From positions 1-37,596 of the forward strand of contig JAHIKI010000072.1 in NCBI GenBank assembly GCA_018897435.1: a stretch of 37,596 nucleotides of DNA, in the 5' to 3' direction. The number at the start of each line of letters is the position of its first letter. The first letter of the stretch is position 1. Below are positions 1 to 8,250 of this stretch, piece by piece. Source of the DNA: Acidobacteriota bacterium. Lineage in GTDB: Bacteria; Acidobacteriota; Aminicenantia; UBA2199. A program made the position numbers and the translations under genes. The notes under the pieces are model-generated. The model was given only the letters and a program-made list of their open reading frames with translations, had not been told where the DNA came from and did not search any database.

Positions 1-145
1 ATCTCGTATTGAACCCCAATATTTTATCATGATACCATCTTCTTTTGAAGCCCCGGCCAATCCCGGTGAAATCATTCCGTTTTAGACCAGTCCATATCAA
101 TTGTTTGCAGCCGCATCAATGTGGGAAGGAAATGGCCCGTATTCT
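1..145. other. Left-edge non-coding stretch
   Basis: This is the region downstream of the pyruvate kinase stop codon. I see no open frame that resembles a protein, no hairpin followed by a T-tract and no RNA gene in it. Confidence 0.4.
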
Positions 146-1585
146 CTATGCTTGCGGTGGGCGCTCAAGATCGATCATTTCCAGCCTGTAATTCGCTCCG
201 GGGTTCCTTGGCGATGGCCCCTCGATCAGAAGTACGATGTTTCCCTCCACTCCATGGCTTTGCAGCCAATTTCCGGCATAAGTCTTCCAATCCGCGGGCG
301 GATCGGCTTCATGCACGGGGTGGATGCCGTATGAAAATTGCATTTGCTGGCAGGTGCTTTCGTTGGGGCTCACGGCCGCAATCCAGAGAGGCAGCCGGAA
401 GCGGGAAATATTCCTGGCCGTGGCGCTGCTGAGTGTGGGCACCATGACGGCGGCCAGAGCGATCCCTTGCAGGATGGTTTCCATGCTTAAAGCGATCACA
501 TCCGTATGACTGGCTTTGCCCTGGCCGACTTGGGCTTGCAGGGTTTCCCGGGCGCGGGCGCCGGGCCTTTGCGGCTCGGTAACAGCGGCAATCTTTGCCA
601 GCATGGCAACGGCTTCGACAGGGTATTTCCCCATCGCCGTTTCTTCCGAGAGCATCACGCAGTCTGTCCCGTCCAGGATGGCGTTGGCCACATCCGTGAC
701 TTCGGCCCGGGTAGGTCGACAATTTGCGGTCATGGATTCCAACATTTGCGTAGCCGTGATGACCGGCTTTCCTAAAAGATTGGCCTGATAAACAAGTTGT
801 TTCTGCACCACGGCGATTTGTTCGATCGGAATTTCCACTCCCAGGTCTCCCCGGGCAATCATGATCCCGTCCGCCGCCTGAAGGATTTCCAAAATATTGT
901 CGAGGGCTCGCAAGCATTCGATCTTGGCGATGATAAAAGGATGATAACCCATGTGGGCTGCCGCCTGGCGAACGGCAATGATGTCGGCGGCCGATTCGAC
1001 AAAAGACAGGCCCAGAGCATCCAGCTGATGGGAAAAAGCAAAACGCAGCCAATCCGCATCCTTTTCGGTGAAAGCGTTGATGCCAAGTGCCTTGCCCGGG
1101 AGATTCAGGCCCTTGCGTGATCGCAGTTCGCCCCCGACCAGGACCTGGCAGTGGACGTCCTTGCGGTCTATTTCCAATACTCTGAGCTGGATGAAGCCAT
1201 CGCTTAAAAATATGATATCCCCCGGTTTTACAATTTGAGGGAGACGGTCAAAATTTACCGGGATCTTCACGACATCCCCGGCCGGTTTCCCGGTTGTCAG
1301 GATGGCATGGTCTCCGGTCTTCAAATCGAGCGGCTCCCTGGCCAAAGTACCGATACGAATCTTCGGACCCGGAAGATCGGCCAGGATGGCCAAGCGTCGC
1401 CCGCTTGAGCGAGCAACCAAACGAAGATTTTCAATGTTTTTTTCATGAACACCCGCATCGCCATGCGCTAGATTGAGCCGGGCCACATTCATCCCGGCCC
1501 CGATCATCTTTTCCATCACTTCGGGAGATTCCGACGATGGTCCGATTGTGCAGATGATCTTTGTTTTATTGGCAAAAAGTTTCAT
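146..1585 (-). CDS. pyk: Pyruvate kinase
   Basis: Cytoplasmic glycolytic enzyme that transfers phosphate from phosphoenolpyruvate to ADP. The 479-residue product has the usual family length. Seen in the sequence: the N-terminal TKIICTIGPSS strand, the ARLNLAHG substrate loop, IIAKIE, the metal-binding IARGDLGVEIP around residue 240, the TATQMLESM motif, and CVMLSEETAMGKYP, followed by a C-terminal domain. The start ATG is preceded by a purine-rich GGGGGAAG Shine-Dalgarno. It lies 34 nt downstream of the exonuclease gene on the same strand, so the two are probably cotranscribed. Nothing appears truncated. Confidence 0.97.
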   Translation of the reverse strand: MKLFANKTKIICTIGPSSESPEVMEKMIGAGMNVARLNLAHGDAGVHEKNIENLRLVARSSGRRLAILADLPGPKIRIGTLAREPLDLKTGDHAILTTGKPAGDVVKIPVNFDRLPQIVKPGDIIFLSDGFIQLRVLEIDRKDVHCQVLVGGELRSRKGLNLPGKALGINAFTEKDADWLRFAFSHQLDALGLSFVESAADIIAVRQAAAHMGYHPFIIAKIECLRALDNILEILQAADGIMIARGDLGVEIPIEQIAVVQKQLVYQANLLGKPVITATQMLESMTANCRPTRAEVTDVANAILDGTDCVMLSEETAMGKYPVEAVAMLAKIAAVTEPQRPGARARETLQAQVGQGKASHTDVIALSMETILQGIALAAVMVPTLSSATARNISRFRLPLWIAAVSPNESTCQQMQFSYGIHPVHEADPPADWKTYAGNWLQSHGVEGNIVLLIEGPSPRNPGANYRLEMIDLERPPQA

Positions 1586-1619
1586 TAACTTCCCCCATCA
1601 TAAGAAAGGTTGGCATGCC

Positions 1620-2213
1620 TCATTTTTTGACCCGATCTGCCATTTTTTCCAGAAACAGGAATAATTCCCGGCATACCCAGGCGTCGGTGGCGGCATACAG
1701 GGTCTGGGCCGGGGTCAGCTCTGAGCGCTCCCAGTTGGAGCACTGCGCCCCCTTGGAAATACGCAAACCCAGCAATTGGGCGGCAAGGGTGCGCACACCC
1801 ATGGCCTTGATCCCCTTCTTGGCCGCCAGCTTGCCGAGATCGATGAACCCGGCCGGGGTGAAGCGCATGACCTCGTGCAGCTTTTCGATATCGCCGCTCA
1901 CGGCCACGCCGGCCTTGATAATTTTGGGATCAGCAAATAATCCGGCCAGCAGGTGCAGTGAATGCAATTTTTTCAATTGCACCAGGAAAACTTTTTTTTT
2001 GCCTGCCATCTGCACCAGGGCGGGCGGGAAATGATCGCCGCACTTGAAGGTCGGCCTGACCTCGATGTCGAATCCCAGGACCCTTTCAGCCTTGAGATCC
2101 GGCAGCACTGTCATCAGTTGTTGGTCGCTGGAAATGATCTCAATCGCTCCCCAGTATTTTTTCAGAGGCAGCAGATTGATCTCCTGTTTGCTTAAGGACG
2201 GCGTGGGGTTCAT
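1620..2213 (-). CDS. RNase D-like 3'-5' exonuclease
   Basis: A 197-residue stand-alone DEDD-superfamily 3'-5' exonuclease domain. Visible motifs: ExoI as GFDIEVRPTF (Asp49, Glu51), ExoII with Asp108 in GVAVSGDIEKL, and ExoIII as YAATDAW (Tyr173, Asp177), which makes it the DEDDy type. The SNWERSELTPAQ segment just before ExoIII is typical of RNase D and WRN-type exonucleases. No HRDC domain follows, so it is a minimal form. The natural substrate, RNA or DNA, cannot be told from the sequence. It sits directly upstream of pyk. No clear Shine-Dalgarno precedes the chosen ATG. Confidence 0.9.
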   Translation of the reverse strand: MNPTPSLSKQEINLLPLKKYWGAIEIISSDQQLMTVLPDLKAERVLGFDIEVRPTFKCGDHFPPALVQMAGKKKVFLVQLKKLHSLHLLAGLFADPKIIKAGVAVSGDIEKLHEVMRFTPAGFIDLGKLAAKKGIKAMGVRTLAAQLLGLRISKGAQCSNWERSELTPAQTLYAATDAWVCRELFLFLEKMADRVKK

Positions 2214-2348
2214 GGAAGTTCACAATTGCGGATGTGGTTCATGGCTGATTGATTTTAACACAGGCAAGGATGAAGCGCTACTCTCACATTTTCCCTGGCT
2301 TCTCATCCCCGCTGGGACCTCAGGTTTAAAACAACGGATTGAAACGGT

Positions 2349-3251
2349 TTATCCAGGCCTTGATCCTTTCAGCCAGCCGATATACCTGCCGGAAAAACTG
2401 AATATCCTGGCTCCCAAACTGATGAAAATCTCCCTGATTTTTCTTTTGACCGGCAGACCGCTCCGTAAAACATACCTGCAATCTCCGGAAAACTTATAGA
2501 TCATGCCGCCCAGGGCCAGAAAAGCGCCTCCGAACAGGGCGCTGGCTTTATTGGAAAACTTTTTGGACGATCGGCCCACCCGGCATTTCAAGTTGAACAA
2601 TTCTTTCAGGGAATAATTGTGGGAATGCTGAACGAGCGAAGCCGGGGTATAGACCAATTTGTAACCGCCTTGCAGAACCCTGGCCGCCCAGTTTTGATCT
2701 TCGGCGATCAAGATCTCATCAAGAAAAGGATAAGCGCTCCAGATATCTTTCCTGATGGTGGCGCTGACGGTCGAAAACAGAAAATAATCGTGGCGGTCAA
2801 CCCGGGCTTTTTCCATTCTTTTTGCGGGCATCGATTTCTCAAGGTCCCTGGCCATATACAGATGGCAATCATTTTTGGGCACATGGCGGCTGTACACCCC
2901 GGCAATCTTTTTATCCCTGGCAAACTCATCGATGAGGGCGGAAAGCCAGTGATGATCGTGGGGAATGGCATCGGCGTTCAGGAAAACCAGGAAATTCCCT
3001 TTTGCCAGTTTGGCACCCAAGTTTCTGGTTTTGCCGTGTCCGAATTCATCAGGCCTGATTTCGACCAACCTGATATTTTTGTTTTCCTTGACAATGGCGA
3101 CCGTATCGTCTTGCGAGCCCGAATCAATGACGATTACTTCAAAAACATAAGAACATTCCTGGGCCATTACCATATCCAGGCATCTCCTGATATTTTCCCC
3201 TTCATTTTTCGCAGGGACAATGATGGATATGTCAATTTTCCGGGTCTCCAC
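2349..3251 (-). CDS. Family 2 glycosyltransferase
   Basis: GT-A-fold glycosyltransferase that probably transfers a sugar from a nucleotide-sugar to a cell-surface polysaccharide. The N-terminus reads DISIIVPAKNEGENIRRCLD, the canonical GT2 opening, followed by VIVIDSGSQDDT and FLNADAIPHD, which supplies the DxD-like metal site. The C-terminus has a hydrophobic segment near GGAFLALGGMIYKF. I chose the GTG at 3251, because GGTGGG lies just before it and because it follows the stop of the upstream gene. Upstream in-frame starts as far as 3311 would overlap that gene and lack a Shine-Dalgarno. With its GT4 neighbour it forms a two-gene glycan module. Confidence 0.9.
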   Translation of the reverse strand: METRKIDISIIVPAKNEGENIRRCLDMVMAQECSYVFEVIVIDSGSQDDTVAIVKENKNIRLVEIRPDEFGHGKTRNLGAKLAKGNFLVFLNADAIPHDHHWLSALIDEFARDKKIAGVYSRHVPKNDCHLYMARDLEKSMPAKRMEKARVDRHDYFLFSTVSATIRKDIWSAYPFLDEILIAEDQNWAARVLQGGYKLVYTPASLVQHSHNYSLKELFNLKCRVGRSSKKFSNKASALFGGAFLALGGMIYKFSGDCRYVLRSGLPVKRKIREIFISLGARIFSFSGRYIGWLKGSRPG

Positions 3252-3252
3252 C

Positions 3253-4347
3253 TTACCCACCCAAGGTCGATGCATATGTGTCATGCAAACCGGCAAGCAT
3301 TTTGGTAACACTGTAGTTGTTATTTACGAAATGATAGAAGTTGTCCGCATGGTAAGCGAGTTTGTATTCACCGTTCAGGGTCCTTTTGATTTTTTCAGCC
3401 AGATCGCGGACATTTTCATTTTCAAACATTACTCCCCTGGCTTGGCCCAGCAGTTCATTGTTGCCATAGGTGTCAGAGGCGATGACCGGTATCTTCAGCA
3501 GCCCGGCTTCGAGCAGAACGATCGGAAGTCCTTCCCACCTTGAAGGAAGGATTAAAACGTCCGCGGATTTCATCAGGCTGTACACATCTGTTCTTGTGCC
3601 AGAGAAACGGACCAGGTCGGCTACCTGCAGTTGTTCGGACATTTTTTTCATTTCGGGAAGGGTTTCTCCATCGCCGACCAGCAAAAACTTGGCGTTTTTC
3701 TCCTTGAGAAAATCCCTGATCAGGGCAATCGCCCGGATCAATACATCGTAGCCTTTCTGAAAATTAAAACGGGCAACGGTAATGAAGAGAATGCGTTTGG
3801 CCGGCAGTTGGAATTCATCGCCGATTTTCCTTTGGCTCTGCACTTCTTCAAGGCGGGAAGGATCGATGCCATTGGCGATATAACGGACATGATTCAATTT
3901 ATAGCGGTTCCTGATAAAATCCCGATCCGCTTTGGAAACGGCGATGACTTGATCGGCCCTGACAAACAGGTATTTTTCCAACACGAATCTCAATTTGTAT
4001 TTCAAGCGGTTCAAAACGCTGCACGGGAATTCATATTTGTGAATGTGCAGCCCATGAGCCGTATAAATGACCGGAACCTCATATCTTGCCAGAGGATTCC
4101 GATAAAATGCCAGGAGCGGGCGCAGGTGGTGGATATGGATCAAGTCCGGTTTTGTTTTCAGGACCAGTGCCGGGCTGTAGCCCCGGGAGCAGGTTTCGAC
4201 GTTGGCCAAGCCGGAAAATTTAGCAAGCATATCTCCCGCTCCGGCAAAGATCTTGAAATCCAGCTCAGGCAAGCCTTTCACAATCTGAAATATGTGTTCA
4301 ATGCCGCCGCCGGTTGAGAAATTGTCCGTTACAATGTGAACTAGCAT
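3253..4347 (-). CDS. Family 4 glycosyltransferase
   Basis: GT-B-fold retaining glycosyltransferase (GT4). The N-terminal domain opens with MLVHIVTDNFSTGGGIEH, the acceptor-side glycine-rich loop. The C-terminal domain has ILFITVARFNFQKGYDVLIRA, LLVGDGE and PSRWEGLPIVLLEAG, which contains the EX7E donor-site motif. The ATG at 4347 is preferred because AAAAAGGA sits 4 nt upstream; an in-frame ATG at 4362 has no ribosome site. The stop nearly abuts the GTG of the downstream GT2, so translation is probably coupled. The role in surface glycan or lipid glycosylation is inferred from family and pairing. Confidence 0.92.
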   Translation of the reverse strand: MLVHIVTDNFSTGGGIEHIFQIVKGLPELDFKIFAGAGDMLAKFSGLANVETCSRGYSPALVLKTKPDLIHIHHLRPLLAFYRNPLARYEVPVIYTAHGLHIHKYEFPCSVLNRLKYKLRFVLEKYLFVRADQVIAVSKADRDFIRNRYKLNHVRYIANGIDPSRLEEVQSQRKIGDEFQLPAKRILFITVARFNFQKGYDVLIRAIALIRDFLKEKNAKFLLVGDGETLPEMKKMSEQLQVADLVRFSGTRTDVYSLMKSADVLILPSRWEGLPIVLLEAGLLKIPVIASDTYGNNELLGQARGVMFENENVRDLAEKIKRTLNGEYKLAYHADNFYHFVNNNYSVTKMLAGLHDTYASTLGG

Positions 4348-4783
4348 TGTTCCTTTTTCCATTTCAGCAGGGGATATTTGCCGGACACTCGTGGGAATAT
4401 CGATCCCCTCTTTCAGGCGCTATTTTAAGGAATAAACGTGGCCATGTCAAACCCGAAGAACGAACGCTCCTAATATTCCGGCATCACCTCGTTTTTATGG
4501 CAATTCGCAGTTGGGGCGCTTCCGACATCCTCCCCCGCTGGGGACGCTTCGCAGCCTGAAGCGGCGTACGCAGCCCATTTTAAAGAAAAATGGGCGAAGT
4601 CGCTTCCCGTCCGGAATGCGGACGGGATTTAGCTGAAGGGGATGTCGGAAAAAGCCCCTTAGGCTGCATTCCTGGAATATCTTTATAAAAAATGGGGTGA
4701 TTCCAGTCCAGATTATTTTGAAATAAAGCTCCGAAAAGATACAATAACAGACAGATAAAAATAAAAATGAAAAAAGAGGATAA
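4348..4783. other. Divergent intergenic region with a multi-hairpin element
   Basis: The 436 nt between the GT4 gene and the antiporter hold no credible gene. Their main content is the branched palindromic element at 4513-4658. The stretch 4660-4783 is AT-rich and presumably carries the antiporter promoter and leader, with AGAGGA just before its ATG. Confidence 0.6.
4513..4658. repeat. Cloverleaf-like multi-hairpin element
   Basis: The ends pair: GGGGC (4513-4517) with GCCCC (4654-4658), and TCCGACATCC (4521-4530) with GGATGTCGGA (4640-4649). Four further hairpins lie inside: CCCC-GCT-GGGG (4533-4543), CGCTTC/GAAGCG (4545-4563), GCCCATTTT/AAAATGGGC (4573-4595) and CCCGTCCG/CGGACGGG (4606-4626). 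The closed, branched shape fits either a REP- or MITE-type non-autonomous element or a structured 5' leader RNA of the antiporter. I do not recognise a known RNA family. Confidence 0.65.
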
Positions 4784-6019
4784 ATGGAAACTATAAATAT
4801 CGCGGCCCTGCTGATCACCCTGGCGGCTGTTTTCAGTTATCTCAATTATCGTTTTATCAAGCTGCCGACCACCATCGGCATCATGCTGATCGCCATACTC
4901 ATGTCTTTAAGCCTGGTCCTGCTTGACTTCTTTAAAATAGTGAATGTCTACGACTACGCGAGCCTGCTTTTCAAAAGCATTGATTTCAACAAAACCCTGT
5001 TGCACGGGATGCTCAGTTTTCTTTTGTTCGCGGGAGCGCTGCATATCAATCTGAACGACCTGATCAAACACAAATGGGTCATTGGCGTTTTGTCAACGTT
5101 CAGCGTGGCCTTGAGCACGTTACTTGTCGCGATACTGGCATGGCTTGTTTTTGCTTTAATAGGCATAAAAATGCCTTTCATTTATTTTTTATTGTTTGGA
5201 GCTCTTATTGCCCCGACCGATCCCGTGGCCGTAATGGGCATATTGAAGACCGCCGGGGCAGCCAAAAGCTTGGAGACCAAAATAGCCGGAGAAAGCCTTT
5301 TTAATGACGGGGTGGCGGTGGTTGTTTTTCTCCTTTTTTTCGGAGTGCTGACAAAAGGAGAAGGGATCACTTTTGGGAATACCATTCTTTTGTTCGTCAA
5401 GGAAGCCCTGGGCGGAATTGTTTTTGGATTGACTGTCGGTTGGATAAGTTATCGCATGTTGAAAAGCGTGGACAATTACCAGGTTGAAATACTGCTTTCC
5501 CTGGCCCTGGTCATGGGCGGCTACGCCCTTGCCGACGCCCTGCACATTTCGGGCCCGATCGCCATTGTAGTGGCCGGGCTGCTGATCGGCAACAAGGGCC
5601 GTTACCTGGCCATGAGCGACACTACGCGGGAACACCTGGATTCATTTTGGGAGTTGGTGGACGAGATCCTCAACGCGGTTCTTTTTCTGCTAATCGGTCT
5701 GGAAATACTGGTTGTCACCATCGCCAAGCCCTATTTGTTCGCAGGCTTGCTGATCATCCCGGCCGTATTGCTGGCCCGTTTCATAAGTGTAGGCCTGCCG
5801 ATCATTCTAATGAGATCTTTTGTCAAGTTCAGCCCGAATGTAATAAAAATCATGACCTGGGGCGGCCTGCGCGGCGGGATTTCAGTGGCGCTGGTATTGT
5901 CTTTGCCCCCGGGCCCGGAGCGGGAAGCGCTTTTAACGGTGACCTATATCGTCGTTATTTTTTCCATCCTGGTCCAGGGGCTGACCATCAAACATTTGAT
6001 TTCCGGCAAGCTGAAATAG
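4784..6019 (+). CDS. Na+(K+)/H+ antiporter, CPA1/NhaP type
   Basis: Integral inner-membrane cation:proton antiporter of the CPA1 family, used for Na+ or pH homeostasis. The 411-residue protein is hydrophobic throughout, with about 11-12 predicted helices. Diagnostic motifs are APTDPVAV at about residue 143 and FNDGVAVVVF at about residue 173, the paired half-helix and Asp region of NhaP-like exchangers. A GGLRGGISVAL stretch near the C-terminus is also family-typical. There is no long cytoplasmic regulatory tail. The ATG is preceded by AGAGGA. It is divergent from the glycosyltransferases and convergent with the symporter. Ion specificity cannot be read from the sequence. Confidence 0.93.
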   Translation: METINIAALLITLAAVFSYLNYRFIKLPTTIGIMLIAILMSLSLVLLDFFKIVNVYDYASLLFKSIDFNKTLLHGMLSFLLFAGALHINLNDLIKHKWVIGVLSTFSVALSTLLVAILAWLVFALIGIKMPFIYFLLFGALIAPTDPVAVMGILKTAGAAKSLETKIAGESLFNDGVAVVVFLLFFGVLTKGEGITFGNTILLFVKEALGGIVFGLTVGWISYRMLKSVDNYQVEILLSLALVMGGYALADALHISGPIAIVVAGLLIGNKGRYLAMSDTTREHLDSFWELVDEILNAVLFLLIGLEILVVTIAKPYLFAGLLIIPAVLLARFISVGLPIILMRSFVKFSPNVIKIMTWGGLRGGISVALVLSLPPGPEREALLTVTYIVVIFSILVQGLTIKHLISGKLK

Positions 6020-6066
6020 CAAAGAACGGCAGCGAAAAAGGGTTGCGGACTCCCGAAAACTTCTAT

Positions 6067-7284
6067 TTATTTTCGCGCGGCGGACTCTCCTTCCAAACGG
6101 GAGATGATAACCGCTCCACAACTGTCACCCAATACATTTACCGTCGTCCGGAACATGTCTAATATCCTGTCCACCGCTAAAATAATCGCTACCCCCTCCA
6201 ACGGCAAACCCACCGCTCTCAAAATAATCGACATCATTACCAACCCGCTCATCGGCACGCTGGCCGCCCCGATCGATGCCAATAACGCCGTCAAAACAAT
6301 GACCAACTGTGCCGTAAAACTTAAAGGAATTCCATAAACCTGCGCGATAAATATCGTCGCGACACACTCATATAATGCGGTACCATCCATGTTAACCGTC
6401 GCACCAATCGGCAATACAAAATTTGCCACCCGCTGCGATGCTCCCGAATGCTCGGTTACCGCTTTCATGGTCAACGGCAGCGTCACTATGGTCGAACAAG
6501 TGGAAAAAGCCGTAATAAACGCCGGCATCATGCCCTGGTAATGCTTGACCGGGTTTATACCGCCTAAAAAACGTAATAATAACGGAAGCGTAATAAACGC
6601 ATGCACCGCTAATCCCATCAATACCACCAGGAAATAATAACCCAGCGAGTGAAACGCCTCGAAGCCGGTGGTGGCGACGATACGGGCAATAATCCCGAAT
6701 ACCCCCAACGGCGCACTCCAGACAATGAACCCCGTCATCTTCATCATAGCATCAAAAGCGGCCTGGAAAAAATTCCCCATCTGAACTTTTTGTTCCTGTT
6801 TCAGCCGCGTGATAAAGTAACCGAAAAGCAGCGAAAAGAATATTACCGGCAAAACATCACCCTGTGCCAATGCATGAAAAGGATTTTCAGGAATGATGCG
6901 AATCAACAAATCCCCAACATCATAACCGGCCGCCGGCACATGTTCCACCGCTTGCTTCAACCCCACCTGCGCGCCCTTACCCGGCTGCAAAATATTCACC
7001 AATACCTGCCCGGTAAGGATCGCCAGAATGGTAGTGGCGATATAGTAAACGAAAGTTTTTAAGCCCAACCGCCCCAGCCCCGCCGCGCTGCCTACACTCA
7101 CCACGCCACTGATGATGGATGTGACGATCAAAGGCAATATCGCCATACGCAAAAGACGAAGGAAAATATCAGCCAATACCTGCGCCAACGGAAGAATACT
7201 TTCCCCGAAAAGATAACCCGCAAGAATGCCCAGGAAGAAACCCACAAAAATAAATGTCGTTAATGATGCCTTTTTTTTATTCAT
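6067..7284 (-). CDS. Dicarboxylate/amino acid:cation symporter (DAACS)
   Basis: Inner-membrane secondary transporter of the SDF/DAACS family (GltP/DctA-like) that imports glutamate, aspartate or C4-dicarboxylates with H+ or Na+. The 405-residue protein shows the family signatures: NMDGTALYE around residue 296 (cation and substrate site), the serine/threonine-rich STCSTIVTLP hairpin segment, and the final DRILDMFRTTVNVLGDS helix with its conserved Asp, Arg and Asn positions. Length is normal. No Shine-Dalgarno precedes the ATG. The gene is convergent with the antiporter, 47 nt away, with no obvious terminator between them. Substrate is unresolved. Confidence 0.95.
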   Translation of the reverse strand: MNKKKASLTTFIFVGFFLGILAGYLFGESILPLAQVLADIFLRLLRMAILPLIVTSIISGVVSVGSAAGLGRLGLKTFVYYIATTILAILTGQVLVNILQPGKGAQVGLKQAVEHVPAAGYDVGDLLIRIIPENPFHALAQGDVLPVIFFSLLFGYFITRLKQEQKVQMGNFFQAAFDAMMKMTGFIVWSAPLGVFGIIARIVATTGFEAFHSLGYYFLVVLMGLAVHAFITLPLLLRFLGGINPVKHYQGMMPAFITAFSTCSTIVTLPLTMKAVTEHSGASQRVANFVLPIGATVNMDGTALYECVATIFIAQVYGIPLSFTAQLVIVLTALLASIGAASVPMSGLVMMSIILRAVGLPLEGVAIILAVDRILDMFRTTVNVLGDSCGAVIISRLEGESAARK

Positions 7285-7415
7285 TTTATTTATTTGCTTG
7301 TAGCCGAACGCGAAGGTGCATGGGTTTCGTTTTCGGGGTCAACCGCGCGCAGCAGCAGTAACTGACAGGAAAAACGATTTTCTCCATGATTGGATTTTAA
7401 GTAATTTTTATTGAA

Positions 7416-7658
7416 TTTGCAATGGAGAAAATCCCGAAACATCTGGTGACGGCACCCCTAGTCAAGAGGTCGAAGAATGGCAGCGCTACGGGAGCCCGTC
7501 ACCATGCTGAGGTCCGCCGAAGCATCTGGTGACGGCACCCCGCTTTGCGGGGGGTGGATGGTCGGCTGCTGCCGACCACACTGCGTGCAGCTCGCTACGC
7601 TCGCTGTCCCAATTCGCTGCTGCGAATTGGTCGAACCCCGGTTTAGTGACTGAGAATC
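7416..7658 (-). repeat. tRNA-Glu-derived hairpin mosaic, left copy
   Basis: Begins with TTTGCAATGG, as does the right copy. The piece 7478-7492 equals the 3' end of tRNA-Glu (complement of TGGCAGCGCTACGGG). The piece 7631-7658 is a 28-nt exact match to tRNA-Glu from the anticodon loop to the T-loop. A 138-nt insert separates the two pieces and replaces three T-arm bases. The insert carries hairpins at 7496-7535, 7560-7577 (GGTCGGC-TGCT-GCCGACC) and 7609-7630 (CCAATTCGC-TGCT-GCGAATTGG). The orientation matches the intact tRNA-Glu at 16.6 kb. It is a candidate remnant attachment site. Confidence 0.75.
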
Positions 7659-7752
7659 TGTTGTAAAAAGCCCAAAAACCCTGTATAGTCAAGCATGTTC
7701 ATGTTTTCGGGGGGATCCCCTGCCTGTCAAATCGTGTCAAAACGAGTTAAAA

Positions 7753-7771
7753 AAGCATTGCAAATTCGTTG
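7753..7771. repeat. CATTGCAA double motif, copy 1
   Basis: GCATTGCAAATTCGTTGCA: two CATTGCA-like heptamers 11 nt apart. The same arrangement recurs at 7856-7873 and 16255-16272, at both island edges. Function unknown; it resembles an iteron or operator. Confidence 0.45.
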
Positions 7772-7855
7772 CACCAAGAACTAAGACAGTAAAGGGTTTC
7801 CCCCGAAACTCCCCTACTCCGGGTATCACCTCGGGCAGTTAAACTTATAGATTCC

Positions 7856-7873
7856 CATTGCAAAATCATTGCA
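7856..7873. repeat. CATTGCAA double motif, copy 2
   Basis: CATTGCAAAATCATTGCA, directly upstream of the AT-rich region. CCATTGCAAA at 7855-7864 is also the inverted complement of TTTGCAATGG at 7416-7425, so these two bracket the left hairpin mosaic. Confidence 0.5.
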
Positions 7874-7911
7874 ACTTTAAATACCCAGTTTTTTAATTCG
7901 AACAAATATAT

Positions 7912-8250
7912 TTAAGGTTTTTTTACAATTACGCTTCTATCTGCAAGTGATTTTGCTTTGGATGGTGTTTTTTGCCCAAGAATGACACTATGAGAATGAT
8001 TATTTTTTGAAGGTCTATGAATAACATCCAATTTCATCTCGCGAGGAATTTTAGCCTTTATTGAGGCCAAGAAATATCCAGAATATCCTTTTAAACTTTC
8101 TTCTGGAGTCGAATATTTTGACCAATCTACCGATGTTTCAGGATCCCTAAAGGCGGCAGAACTAGGACGATTCTCTGTCTCGATATACCAGACACGTGGA
8201 ATTCTACGATAAACATTATCGTTATCAGGAATTATTTCAATTTCTGTCAT
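7912..8250 (-). CDS. Small conserved protein of unknown function (AT-rich cassette, gene 3)
   Basis: The product of about 112 residues has no characterised domain that I can name. Its layout, YRRIPRVW, then SSAAFRDPE, then SVDWSKYSTPEESL, then DVIHRP and HSHSVILGQKT, matches a sporadic family of small accessory-region proteins that I recall. The HRP and HSHS segments hold its conserved histidines. The ATG at 8250 overlaps the stop of the preceding gene by 14 nt; an alternative ATG lies at 8265. It is the last gene of a tightly overlapping three-gene AT-rich operon, so it probably acts with the two upstream products. No membrane segment or signal peptide is visible. Confidence 0.7.
   Translation of the reverse strand: MTEIEIIPDNDNVYRRIPRVWYIETENRPSSAAFRDPETSVDWSKYSTPEESLKGYSGYFLASIKAKIPREMKLDVIHRPSKNNHSHSVILGQKTPSKAKSLADRSVIVKKP

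Larger units (their letters stand above)
7285..7911. other. Left edge of accessory island, no gene
   Basis: This 627-nt gap has no credible coding frame. It contains a 12-bp inverted repeat (GATTTTCTCCAT at 7376-7387 with its complement at 7422-7433), the tRNA-Glu-derived hairpin mosaic (7416-7658), and two copies of a CATTGCAA-type double motif near 7753 and 7855. The sequence turns strongly AT-rich towards the cassette that follows. Confidence 0.6.

Noticed and set aside
7486-7692. Minus-strand frame across the left hairpin mosaic, and similar frames at 16265-16645
   Set aside because: They translate tRNA fragments and hairpins; no ribosome site and no protein-like conservation pattern.
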